A program made the translations under genes and the position numbers. From the NCBI GenBank assembly GCA_031254095.1, contig JAIRVC010000068.1, forward strand, positions 1 to 10,406: a stretch of 10,406 bases of DNA, given 5' to 3'. Numbering within the stretch: the stretch's first letter is position 1; each line of letters opens with the position of its first letter. Below are positions 1 to 7,843 of the stretch, in pieces. This DNA is from Acidobacteriota bacterium (GTDB lineage: Bacteria; Acidobacteriota; UBA6911). Below the pieces are notes generated by a model. That model did not search any database. It worked only from the letters and a program-made list of their open reading frames with translations, and was not told the DNA's origin.

Positions 1-3000
1 GGCAGAATTTCCCGGCTGATACGCGCGTGACTCTGATCTGGGGAAAAAGCGTCGCCACGCCGGGCGGCGTTGCGACCGACGCGGATCAATCGCTTCCATT
101 TAAAACACGGGCGGATTTCACGGCGCGATTTACCTGCGAGCGCGTAAATCCGGAAGCCGCCTGTTTGCCGATTTCCCCGCTGCGTGTGGCTTTCAATGCG
201 CCCGTTTCTACAAAAACGGCAAAGGCCGCGCTGCTGACGGCAAAAGATGGAAGAAAATGGCGGCCGGCGAATTTGGACGCGACGGATGATAACGACACTG
301 TTTATTCGATAAACTTTGAAGGCCCGTTTCCGGAACTGTCGGAATTCACTGTCGAAATTCCTTCAGCATTGCGGGACGACGCGGGACGCGCGCTTTTAAA
401 CGCCGACGAGTTTCCGCTTTCGGTATGGACGGACGACTATCCGCCGCTTGCAAAATTTGCCGCGTCTTTTGGAATACTGGAACTTAAAGACAGCCCGGTT
501 TTGCCCGTAACGCTGCGCAACGTTGAAGCCTCCGTCACTGCCCGTATGCTCGACGACGAAGGGAATCCGGAAGAAGCCTTGCCGGAACGCGCCGCGGCGG
601 CGGGCAGGCGAATATCCGGAAAAGCGAACGGGCGGGTATTTAAAACCCCGCTTTCCATGCAGGAAATGCTTGTATGGATGCAGACGGTTCAGCGTCACGG
701 CTGGTGGGAAAATCGCGACAAGTCCATATTCAGCGGCGTCACGGCGGAACGCATAAGGAAATTCGATATTCCGAAACCGCAGGGCGCGAAGGCGTTTGAA
801 GTCGTGGGTATTCCGCTTAACGATCCCGGATTTTATGTCGTGGAAATAGAAAGCGAGATACTTGGATCGGCGCTTCTGGGAAAGCCCGCGCCGATGTATG
901 TGTCTGCCGCGGCGCTGGTCACCAATCTGTCCGTTCATTTTAAATGGGGCAACGAAGCGTCGCTGATATGGGTGACGCGGCTGAACGACGCCTCGCCTGT
1001 GGCGGGCGCGGATATTCAGGCGCTCGATTGCGAGGGCAAAATCCGATGGCAGGGGAAAACGGGCAAAGACGGCACGGCACGGGCGGGGAAACTTCCGGCC
1101 GGGCAGGAATTGCCGCGTTGTTCCGGCAGTTCGCTTGGTTCCGGTCTGGCGGTTGTCGCCAAAACAGACGAAGACATGGCTTTTGCGCTTACAACCTGGG
1201 ACGACGGCATTGAGCCGTGGAGATTCGGGCTTCCGATGGAATGGAATCCGGATGCCAATCGCATTCATACGGTTTTTGACCGGACGCTGTTCCGGCCAGG
1301 CGAAACGGCGCACATGAAGCATATTTTGCGCAGGCGCGTAATGTCGGGCTTCGCCGAACCTTCCACGCAGGAAATTAAAGACACCGTTACAATCATTCAC
1401 TCGGGAAGCGACCAGAGGTATGAAATACCATTAATATGGAACGCGGGAGGAAGCGCTGAAAGCGAATGGGAGATTCCCAGAGACGCCCGATTGGGCAATT
1501 ATTCCGTTTATCTCCGTTCCGATATGGGCCGGAACGAATATTCGTCACAGATATACTCCGGAAGCTTCCGCGTTGAGGAATTCCGCGTGCCGCTCATGCG
1601 TGCCGTTGTGCGCGCGCCCGCCGAAGATCAGATCGCGCCGGAAAAAATTACGGTCGATTTGACGGCGAATTATCTCGCGGGCGGAGGCGCGGGAAATCTG
1701 CCCGTGAAATTCCGTTATCTTGTGAACCCGCGATACTATATTCCAACTCCGGCGGATTATGACGGCTTTACATTTAACTACGGAAAAGTCGTTGAAGGCG
1801 TCAGGCGCTACGAAGACGAAGATCCCGATGCCGCGCCGCGTCCCGCGGCGGCAAGCATGGATTTAACGCTCGACGCCATGGGTTCGGCGCGAACAGTGAT
1901 CGACAGGCTGCCAAAGGTAGACGTTCCAATGAACATTCTCGCCGAACTAGATTTCAAAGATCCTAATGGAGAGACGCAGACCGTTTCGACCAACATCCCT
2001 CTGTGGCCTGCCGCCGTGCGCGTGGGCATTAAACCTGACAACTGGGCGCTTTCCCGCGACGCGCTGAAGTTTCAGGTGGCTGTAATCGACATCGGCGGCA
2101 AGCCGGTTTCAGGGACGCCTGTAAAGGTAAACCTGTTTGAGCGAAGAACCTATTCGCACCGGACGCGGTTGGTGGGCGGTTTTTACGCCTACAGCAGCTC
2201 GATTGAAACGCGCAAAGTTCAGCTGTTCTGCGAAGGAAAAACCAATTCGCGCGGCCTCGTTTTTTGCGAAGGCCCGACAACGATTTCAGGAAATCTGATT
2301 CTGGAAGCGACCGCGGCGGACGCGGCGGGACGCGAAGCCGCCGCGAATACATCCGTCTGGGTCGCGGGCAGCCGTGACTGGTGGTTCGCCGCTTCGGACA
2401 GCGACCGCATGGATGTATTGCCGGAAGCCAAACGCTACGAACCGGGCGACAAGGCGCGCTTTCAGGTGAGAATGCCTTTCCCGAAAGCTACGGCGCTTAT
2501 TACCGTGGAACGCGAAGGCGTGAGCGAGGTTTTTGTCCGCGAACTTTCCGGAAAAGAGCCGGTAATAGAACTGCCCGTACAGGGAAACTGGGCGCCTAAC
2601 GTATTTATTTCCGTACTCGCCGTGCGCGGCAGAGCCGACGAGGTTCAGCCGACGGCCACGGTTGACCTTGGCCGTCCCGCTTTCCGGCTGGGCGTAGCCG
2701 AAATTCAGGTGGGCTGGAAGGCGCATGAACTGAAAGTGCGCGTTTCGCCCGAACAGCCGGTTTATAAAGTGCGCGACAAAGCGCGCGTAAAAATCTCCGT
2801 TACGGCGGCGGATGGTTCGCGGTTGCCCGCCGGAAGCGAAGTCGCCGTGGCCGCCGTTGACGAAGGGCTCCTTGAGCTGATGCCGAACGAAAGCTGGAAC
2901 CTGCTCGACGCGATGATGGGACGGCGTTCCTACGGCGTCCGGACTTATACCGCGCAGATGCAGGTAATCGGAAAGCGTCACTTCGGTTTGAAGGCGCTGC

Positions 3001-5063
3001 CGCAGGGCGGCGGCGGCGGGCAGGGAATGACGCGTGAGCTTTTCGATACGCTTCTCCTCTGGAAAGGAAATTTGAAACTTAACGCGCGCGGCGAGGCGGA
3101 GATTGAAATTCCGCTGAACGATTCGTTGACGTCTTTCCGTATCGTCGCCATCGCCACAGGCGGCGTTGACCGCTTCGGAACGGGATCGGCTTCCATAAGA
3201 ACCTCTCAGGATTTAATTCTATTTTCAGGTGTACCGCCACTGGCGCGTTCGGGAGACAGATTCGCCGCGATATTCACGGCGAGAAACGCGACGGAACGCC
3301 CGATGAACGCGCGTTTTTCGTTGAGCGTTGAATCGGCGGATGCGACGAAACTTTCGGCGGAAGCGCAAAAAATGCAGGAAGTCACTCTGGAGGGGGGCGA
3401 ATCGCGCGAGATCCGTTTTGACATTACCGCGCCGGAAGGAATCGATGGACTAAGATATACGCTGGAAGCCTCAACGGACGGCGGAGCGTCGGACCGGATG
3501 GCCGTGACGCAAAAAATTCTGCCGGCGGTTCCCGTCCGGACGATGCAGGCGACGCTCACGCAGCTTGACGGAAGTTTCTCAATTCCGGTTGAGCGGCCCG
3601 TGGATGCGGTTCGCGGCGCGGGCGAACTGCGAGTGGCGTTTCAGGCGCGCCTCGCCGACGGTCTCGCCGGGGTTACTGAGTACATGTCGCGTTATCCCTA
3701 CACCTGTCTTGAACAGCAGACATCAAAGGCGGTGGCGCTCGGCGACGCCGAACTCTGGAAAAGCCTGATGGCGAAACTTCCGTCCTACCTCGACGGCGAC
3801 GGCTTGGCGAAATATTTTCCGGTAATGCGCCAGGGCAACGATACGCTGACGGCGTATCTGATTTCCATAGCGCATGAAGCCGGGTGGGCGATTCCTTCAA
3901 ACGCCAAAGAAAGGATGCTTCAGGGCCTGCGCGGTTTTGTCGAAGGGCGCGTAACGCGCGGCTCCGATCTTCCGACTTCCGATCTCGCGATGCGTAAACT
4001 CGCGGCGGTGGAAGCGCTCGCGCGCGAGAAAAAAGCTTCGCCCGACCTGCTTTCGTCAATCACGATCGCGCCGCAGCTCTGGCCAACTTCCGCCGTAATC
4101 GACTGGCTGAATATTCTTACGCGGATGAATGACTATCGAAACCGCGAAGCGAGCATAAGAGAGGCGCAGCAGATTCTGCGCTCGCGGCTGAACATGCAGG
4201 GAACGACCATGGGGTTTTCAAACGAGCGTTCCGACCACCTCTGGTGGCTTATGGTTTCGGTTGACCTGAACGCCGTGCGCCTCATCATTAGCGGACTCGA
4301 CCACCCGGAATGGCGCGAAGACATGCCGCGCCTTGTACGCGGCGCGCTCGGACGCCAGAAATACGGACGCTGGGATACTACGATCGCCAACGCCTGGGGG
4401 CGGTTGGCGATGGAAAAATTTTCGAGGCTGTTTGAAAACGTTCCCGTTACGGGCAGGAGTACGGCTTCTTTGACGGGACAAACAAAAGAAGTTGACTGGC
4501 GGGACGCTCCGGAAGGAAGCTCGATTTCTTTTTCGTGGCCCGAATCAGCCGCTTCTCTTGATCTTAAAATAGACGGAACAGGCAAACCCTGGGCGACGAT
4601 TCAGAGCCTCGCGGCGGTTCCGCTGAAAGAACCTATTTCCAGCGGTTTTAAAATCACACGCACGGTTATTCCCGTGGCGCAAAAAGTTAAAGGCGTCTGG
4701 ACGGCCGGAGACATAATGCGCGTGCGGCTCGAACTGGAATCGCAATCGGATATGACATGGGTAGTCGTAAACGACCCTGTCCCGGCGGGCGCTTCAATTC
4801 TCGGAACGGGACTTGGGCGCGATTCGGCGCTCCTTACGCGCGATGAAGAACGCGAAGGATGGGTGTGGCCGGCCTTCGAGGAGCGTTCCTTTGAAGCCTA
4901 CCGCGAGTATTACCGTTTCGTGCCTAAAGGGAAATGGGTAACGGAATACACGCTGCGGCTCAATAATCCCGGCAGGTTTCAGTTGCCGCCGTCGCGGACG
5001 GAAGCGCTGTACGCCCCGGAAATGTTCGGCGAACTGCCGATTCCCGAAATCGAGGTGAGGTAG
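1..5063 (+). CDS. Alpha-2-macroglobulin family protein, YfhM-like, thioester-containing (5' end outside window)
   Basis: Large periplasmic or envelope protease trap of the bacterial A2M family: a protease cuts the bait region and the protein then captures it, helped by a Cys-Gln thioester. The frame is open from base 3; the GTG at 27 is internal, because the residues before it (QNFPADTR) continue the usual A2M N-terminal pattern. Signal peptide and lipobox would lie upstream. Numbering from codon 27: an MG-domain motif FDRTLFRPGET at 417-427; YEPGD at 804-808; VDEG around 944-947; a glycine run at 994-998 before the LLLWKG and PLNDS (1029-1033) motifs of the A2M core; the thioester CLEQ at 1227-1230 inside YPYTCLEQQ; a helical thioester domain after it; and a C-terminal ending (PPSRTEALYAPEMFGELP) typical of the family, so the 3' end is complete. 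About 1686 codons are visible, already near the length of E. coli YfhM, so the full protein is longer, as in the larger bacterial subfamily. pbpC follows after a toxin-antitoxin insert. A 5-bp GC hairpin lies just after the stop but has no T-run. Confidence 0.95.
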   Translation, partial: QNFPADTRVTLIWGKSVATPGGVATDADQSLPFKTRADFTARFTCERVNPEAACLPISPLRVAFNAPVSTKTAKAALLTAKDGRKWRPANLDATDDNDTVYSINFEGPFPELSEFTVEIPSALRDDAGRALLNADEFPLSVWTDDYPPLAKFAASFGILELKDSPVLPVTLRNVEASVTARMLDDEGNPEEALPERAAAAGRRISGKANGRVFKTPLSMQEMLVWMQTVQRHGWWENRDKSIFSGVTAERIRKFDIPKPQGAKAFEVVGIPLNDPGFYVVEIESEILGSALLGKPAPMYVSAAALVTNLSVHFKWGNEASLIWVTRLNDASPVAGADIQALDCEGKIRWQGKTGKDGTARAGKLPAGQELPRCSGSSLGSGLAVVAKTDEDMAFALTTWDDGIEPWRFGLPMEWNPDANRIHTVFDRTLFRPGETAHMKHILRRRVMSGFAEPSTQEIKDTVTIIHSGSDQRYEIPLIWNAGGSAESEWEIPRDARLGNYSVYLRSDMGRNEYSSQIYSGSFRVEEFRVPLMRAVVRAPAEDQIAPEKITVDLTANYLAGGGAGNLPVKFRYLVNPRYYIPTPADYDGFTFNYGKVVEGVRRYEDEDPDAAPRPAAASMDLTLDAMGSARTVIDRLPKVDVPMNILAELDFKDPNGETQTVSTNIPLWPAAVRVGIKPDNWALSRDALKFQVAVIDIGGKPVSGTPVKVNLFERRTYSHRTRLVGGFYAYSSSIETRKVQLFCEGKTNSRGLVFCEGPTTISGNLILEATAADAAGREAAANTSVWVAGSRDWWFAASDSDRMDVLPEAKRYEPGDKARFQVRMPFPKATALITVEREGVSEVFVRELSGKEPVIELPVQGNWAPNVFISVLAVRGRADEVQPTATVDLGRPAFRLGVAEIQVGWKAHELKVRVSPEQPVYKVRDKARVKISVTAADGSRLPAGSEVAVAAVDEGLLELMPNESWNLLDAMMGRRSYGVRTYTAQMQVIGKRHFGLKALPQGGGGGQGMTRELFDTLLLWKGNLKLNARGEAEIEIPLNDSLTSFRIVAIATGGVDRFGTGSASIRTSQDLILFSGVPPLARSGDRFAAIFTARNATERPMNARFSLSVESADATKLSAEAQKMQEVTLEGGESREIRFDITAPEGIDGLRYTLEASTDGGASDRMAVTQKILPAVPVRTMQATLTQLDGSFSIPVERPVDAVRGAGELRVAFQARLADGLAGVTEYMSRYPYTCLEQQTSKAVALGDAELWKSLMAKLPSYLDGDGLAKYFPVMRQGNDTLTAYLISIAHEAGWAIPSNAKERMLQGLRGFVEGRVTRGSDLPTSDLAMRKLAAVEALAREKKASPDLLSSITIAPQLWPTSAVIDWLNILTRMNDYRNREASIREAQQILRSRLNMQGTTMGFSNERSDHLWWLMVSVDLNAVRLIISGLDHPEWREDMPRLVRGALGRQKYGRWDTTIANAWGRLAMEKFSRLFENVPVTGRSTASLTGQTKEVDWRDAPEGSSISFSWPESAASLDLKIDGTGKPWATIQSLAAVPLKEPISSGFKITRTVIPVAQKVKGVWTAGDIMRVRLELESQSDMTWVVVNDPVPAGASILGTGLGRDSALLTRDEEREGWVWPAFEERSFEAYREYYRFVPKGKWVTEYTLRLNNPGRFQLPPSRTEALYAPEMFGELPIPEIEVR

Positions 5064-5091
5064 CGCGGCGTTCCGCGAAGAAATAAGATGA

Positions 5092-5187
5092 CGCTTCAAT
5101 ATCAGGGTATACCGTCACTGAATTTTGTCTGCGTACGCATACATTAGTCAGGAATGTATGCGCACGATGCGCCTGCGCTTCAATATC
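5092..5187. repeat. 12-bp direct repeats flanking a 72-bp palindrome-rich segment
   Basis: CGCTTCAATATC occurs exactly at 5092-5103 and again at 5176-5187. Between the copies lies a segment rich in inverted repeats and without coding potential. This arrangement resembles a target-site duplication around a tiny mobile or insertion element, or paired regulator sites upstream of the antitoxin gene. The sequence alone does not decide between these. Confidence 0.6.
5130..5172. promoter_or_regulatory. Cluster of inverted repeats upstream of the antitoxin gene (candidate operator or hairpin)
   Basis: Three overlapping dyads are visible: a perfect 10-bp palindrome TGCGTACGCA at 5130-5139; a perfect 10-bp-arm inverted repeat CGCATACATT / AATGTATGCG at 5136-5145 and 5153-5162 with a 7-nt spacer; and GCGCA / TGCGC at 5160-5164 and 5168-5172. 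A further small dyad, ATATC-T-GATAT, sits at 5183-5193. Phd-type antitoxins commonly repress their own operon through palindromic operators just upstream, which fits this position 60-100 bp before the start. No T-run follows the stem, so an intrinsic terminator for the A2M gene is less likely. The regulatory role is inferred. Confidence 0.45.
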
Positions 5188-5233
5188 TGATATCTTTATA
5201 TTAAAGGCGGTATAGGAAAAAGGGAGGAAGTTT

Positions 5234-5446
5234 ATGTATGTATCAGCTGTTGATTTTATAAAAAGTCCGGATTTCTATCTGGACAAAGTTGTTGATGAAT
5301 CCGTGCTCATAACAAAGGACGGCCGCACGATCGCCGTGTTGGAAAAACCAGGCAGTACGCCAATTGCGGACAGCCTTTTAGGACTGCTGAAAGACACCGG
5401 TATAAAGTGTGCGGACGACATAAAGGCTATGATGACGGGAATATGA
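5234..5446 (+). CDS. Phd/YefM-family type II antitoxin (prevent-host-death-like)
   Basis: A 70-residue protein resembling small Phd-family antitoxins, which bind DNA through their N-terminal half and neutralise a cognate toxin through a C-terminal tail. The N-terminus MYVSAVDF is the first strand and helix typical of the fold. ITKDGRTIAVLEK at 26-38 is the characteristic 'I(T)K(D/N)G.p.AvL' hairpin. Residues 44-70 (a DSLLGLLKDTGIK-type stretch, then a DDIKAM helix) look like the toxin-binding tail seen in phd genes paired with PIN-domain toxins. The start ATG at 5234 has a strong Shine-Dalgarno (GGGAGGA at 5222-5228, 5-nt gap). Its stop overlaps the next start as ATGA (5443-5446), the usual translational coupling of antitoxin and toxin. 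The region is visibly more AT-rich than the A2M and pbpC genes on each side, suggesting separate acquisition. The gene itself appears intact. Its toxin partner does not. Confidence 0.8.
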   Translation: MYVSAVDFIKSPDFYLDKVVDESVLITKDGRTIAVLEKPGSTPIADSLLGLLKDTGIKCADDIKAMMTGI

Positions 5447-5554
5447 AAACGGTCTTTGTTGATACAAATGTCATCTTCCGTGTTAGCTTGTGGCACAAAA
5501 AGAAATCAGCGCTTGCCTCGAGAGCTTAAACGTTGTGAAGATGTTCCGTTGTAA
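5443..5554 (+). pseudogene. Truncated PIN-domain (VapC-like) toxin remnant
   Basis: The reading frame starts at the ATG overlapping the antitoxin stop and gives MKTVFVDTNVIF, the first strand of a PIN-domain ribonuclease, with the first catalytic aspartate at residue 7 (DTN). Homology ends about there. The frame continues for only 28 residues and stops at 5527-5529, whereas PIN toxins are usually about 130-150 residues with three or four acidic active-site residues. In another frame, 5483-5554 reads ACGTKRNQRLPRELKRCEDV, then PL and a stop. Its RN...LKRCEDVPL pattern loosely resembles the 'TRN.kDFk...vPvl' end of PIN proteins. This suggests an internal deletion plus frame change left only the two ends, but the tail match is weak. 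The remnant lacks most catalytic residues and cannot be an active RNase. The pbpC start region lies inside it. Confidence 0.65.
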
Positions 5555-7745
5555 AAAAACGATTATCCGACTTGTGGCAGGAATCGGCGCGCCCGGCCTT
5601 GTTTTCGCGGCGATAGCGTATTTGATATTACATACTGGGACATATTCGGGGCATTCATTTGACGAGACGCGCGGCGGATATATGCGTTCCGAAACGGCTC
5701 TCTTTGACCGGAACGGCGTTCTTATTCATGAACAGCGAACTGAAGAAAAAGGGCGGCGGCTTGAGTGGACACCGCTGGAAGATATTTCCCCGGCGCTGAC
5801 GGCGGCGGTTCTGGCCGCTGAAGATCGGCGTTTTTATCGGCATCGCGGCGTGGACTGGATTGCGCTCGGCCGCGCGTCACTTGGATTCCTGAATTCGGAC
5901 GGACGCGGCGCAAGCACCATTTCAATGCAGCTTATGGCGCGCCTCGAACCCGGACTCAGCCCGTCGGGACGCCGGAGAACAATTGCGCAGAAATGGCGCC
6001 AGATTCGCGCCGCGCCGGCCTTTGAACGCCGCTGGTCAAAAGAACAGATACTTGAAGCATGGCTTAATCTCGTCACATTCCGGGGAGAGCTGCAGGGAGT
6101 GGCGGCCGCCGCCGGAGGACTTTTCGACAAAAAACCGCACGGCCTGACGCAAGCGGAAAGCGTGATTCTGGCGGCGCTGGCGCGCGCGCCCAACGCGGAA
6201 ACGCGGCAGGTAATACGGCGGGCCTCCGCGCTTTCAGGCGCAATGAATCTGAATATCGAAAATTCCGCCATTGCCGCTCTAGCGGAAGAATCGCTGACGC
6301 GCCCGTATTTTATCCGTCCTCCCGCAAGACTTGCCGATCATGTTATGCGGCGTCTTTTAAGAAGAGCGCGCAACGAGGGGAAAAATCCGGAACGTCTTGT
6401 ATCGACGCTTGACGGTGATTTGCAGCAGTTCGCGGCGGAAACTCTCAAGCGGCATATTCTGGATTTGAGCGGCCGGAATGTGCGCGACGGCGCTGCGCTC
6501 GTGCTGGATAACGCAAGCGGCGACATTCTGGCTTATGTCGGCAGCACTGGCGAAATCTCGGACGCGCGTTATGTGGACGGCGTCGAGGCGGCGCGTCAGG
6601 CCGGCTCGACGCTGAAGCCTTTTATCTACGGCGCGGCCTTTGACCGGAAACTTCTTACGGCGGCGACCCTTATTGAGGACAGCCCTCTTGACGTTCCCGC
6701 CGCTGGCGGCCTTTACCGTCCTTCAAATTACGACAGCCGGTTCAACGGGCCGGTTTCAGTCCGAACGGCGCTTGCCTCATCGCTGAATATTCCGGCGGTG
6801 CGGGCGCTCGGCCTTGTGGGAGTTGAAGCCGGGGTAAAACTGCTGGAAACGGCGGGCTTCCGCTCTCTGGAGCAGGCGGATTATTACGGTCTTTCGCTGG
6901 CGCTGGGCGCGGCCGACGTAACGCTGTGGGATTTAACCAACGCCTATAGAAGCCTTGCCAACGGAGGCGTATGGAAACCGGCCAGGCTGACGTTTGAGGA
7001 AAATTCCGCGCAGCGGCGGCGCGTGCTTTCGCCGGAAGCAGCTTTCATTCTCTCCGATATTCTGAGCGACCGTGAAAGCCGCAGCCGGACGTTCAGCCTT
7101 GAAAGCCCGCTTGCGACGCGCTTCCGGACGGCGGTTAAAACCGGAACAAGCAAGGATATGCGCGACAACTGGTGTGTGGGCTATTCCGAACGCTATACCG
7201 TCGGCGTCTGGGTCGGAAATTTTTCAGGAGAACCGATGTGGAACGTAAGCGGCATAAGCGGGGCCGCGCCGGTCTGGGTTGAAATAATGACCCGGCTTCA
7301 TCGCGGCGGCGCGCGAAATAACGATATAAGCGCAGCCCCGCCCGCGGGACTGGTGCTGGGCGCGCTTCCGGATGAACCGGGCCGCCGCGAATGGTTCATA
7401 CGCGGCACGGAAAGCGTAGCGTCGCCGGGAGCGGTGAAATCGTCCGCGCGTATCGTTTATCCCGCCCAAGCCGCCATTATCGCCATTGATCCAAATATTC
7501 CCGCCGAAGATCAGAAGCTGTTTTTCGAAGCGCGTACCGGTTCCGTGGAATTGAAATGGGAGCTGAACGGACAGCCGATAGGCGATGCCGATGGCCTGCT
7601 GCTCTGGACGCCGGTTCCCGGCCGATACATTCTGGTTTTAACGGACGCGGACGGTCGGCCAATTGACGAGGTGAATTTTGAAGTCCGCGGCGCCGCGATT
7701 CGGCGGAAACAGGAAATTACGCATAGCCAGGAAAATTCTGACTAA
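5541..7745 (+). CDS. pbpC: Penicillin-binding protein 1C (bifunctional peptidoglycan glycosyltransferase/transpeptidase)
   Basis: Class A PBP that polymerises lipid II and carries a transpeptidase domain; inner-membrane anchored and facing the periplasm. Numbered from ATG 5541 (734 aa; E. coli PBP1C is 770): one N-terminal membrane anchor at about 9-30; GT51 motifs EDRRFYRHRG starting at the catalytic Glu94, GASTISMQL at 123-131, then the basic/acidic segment ending SKEQILEAWLN; transpeptidase SxxK in GSTLKPF with Ser356 and Lys359; SLN at 414-416; KTGTS at 533-537. The last ~90 residues (from IVYPAQ) match the BiPBP_C domain specific to PBP1C. Start choice: the frame opens at a GTG at 5490, but that would add 17 residues encoded by the toxin remnant. 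GTG 5535 with GAGAG at 5520-5524 is also possible. No start has a convincing ribosome binding site. It is the expected partner of the upstream A2M gene, and any promoter is probably shared or was altered by the insert. Confidence 0.95.
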   Translation: MFRCKKTIIRLVAGIGAPGLVFAAIAYLILHTGTYSGHSFDETRGGYMRSETALFDRNGVLIHEQRTEEKGRRLEWTPLEDISPALTAAVLAAEDRRFYRHRGVDWIALGRASLGFLNSDGRGASTISMQLMARLEPGLSPSGRRRTIAQKWRQIRAAPAFERRWSKEQILEAWLNLVTFRGELQGVAAAAGGLFDKKPHGLTQAESVILAALARAPNAETRQVIRRASALSGAMNLNIENSAIAALAEESLTRPYFIRPPARLADHVMRRLLRRARNEGKNPERLVSTLDGDLQQFAAETLKRHILDLSGRNVRDGAALVLDNASGDILAYVGSTGEISDARYVDGVEAARQAGSTLKPFIYGAAFDRKLLTAATLIEDSPLDVPAAGGLYRPSNYDSRFNGPVSVRTALASSLNIPAVRALGLVGVEAGVKLLETAGFRSLEQADYYGLSLALGAADVTLWDLTNAYRSLANGGVWKPARLTFEENSAQRRRVLSPEAAFILSDILSDRESRSRTFSLESPLATRFRTAVKTGTSKDMRDNWCVGYSERYTVGVWVGNFSGEPMWNVSGISGAAPVWVEIMTRLHRGGARNNDISAAPPAGLVLGALPDEPGRREWFIRGTESVASPGAVKSSARIVYPAQAAIIAIDPNIPAEDQKLFFEARTGSVELKWELNGQPIGDADGLLLWTPVPGRYILVLTDADGRPIDEVNFEVRGAAIRRKQEITHSQENSD

Positions 7746-7770
7746 ATGTCTTCTGTCTGAATAAACCATT

Positions 7771-7798
7771 TTGAAACATAACGGTTTTTGAATATACT
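7771..7798 (+). promoter_or_regulatory. Predicted sigma70 promoter for the tandem PilZ gene
   Basis: TTGAAA at 7771-7776 and TATACT at 7793-7798 are separated by 16 bp. They lie in the 98-bp gap after pbpC and would give a leader of about 40 nt. The fit to consensus is good (5/6 and 5/6), supporting transcription separate from pbpC. This is motif evidence only. Confidence 0.55.
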
Positions 7799-7843
7799 GA
7801 CACTTTACGCCACTGACAGCGAAGCCATAGGAGGGAAGCAAAA

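Noticed and set aside
27..29. GTG at 27 as the real start of the A2M gene
   Set aside because: The frame is open upstream to the window edge, the residues before it fit the family, and there is no signal peptide after it. The gene begins outside the window.
396..1400. Long open frame (334 codons) on the minus strand opposite the A2M gene
   Set aside because: It is rich in Arg, His and Phe with no recognisable motif, and lies fully opposite a well-supported coding frame. It reflects the codon bias of the A2M gene.
2286..2981. 231-codon minus-strand open frame opposite the A2M gene
   Set aside because: No motif or ribosome binding site; an antisense by-product of a GC-biased coding region.
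5064..5077. CGCGG-CGTT-CCGCG hairpin immediately after the A2M stop
   Set aside because: The stem is only 5 bp and is followed by an A-rich, not T-rich, stretch, so it is not a convincing intrinsic terminator.
7763..7789. AAACC / GGTTT arms followed by Ts after pbpC, as a possible terminator
   Set aside because: The 5-bp AT-rich stem with a 15-nt loop is too weak, and it overlaps the better-supported promoter of the PilZ gene.
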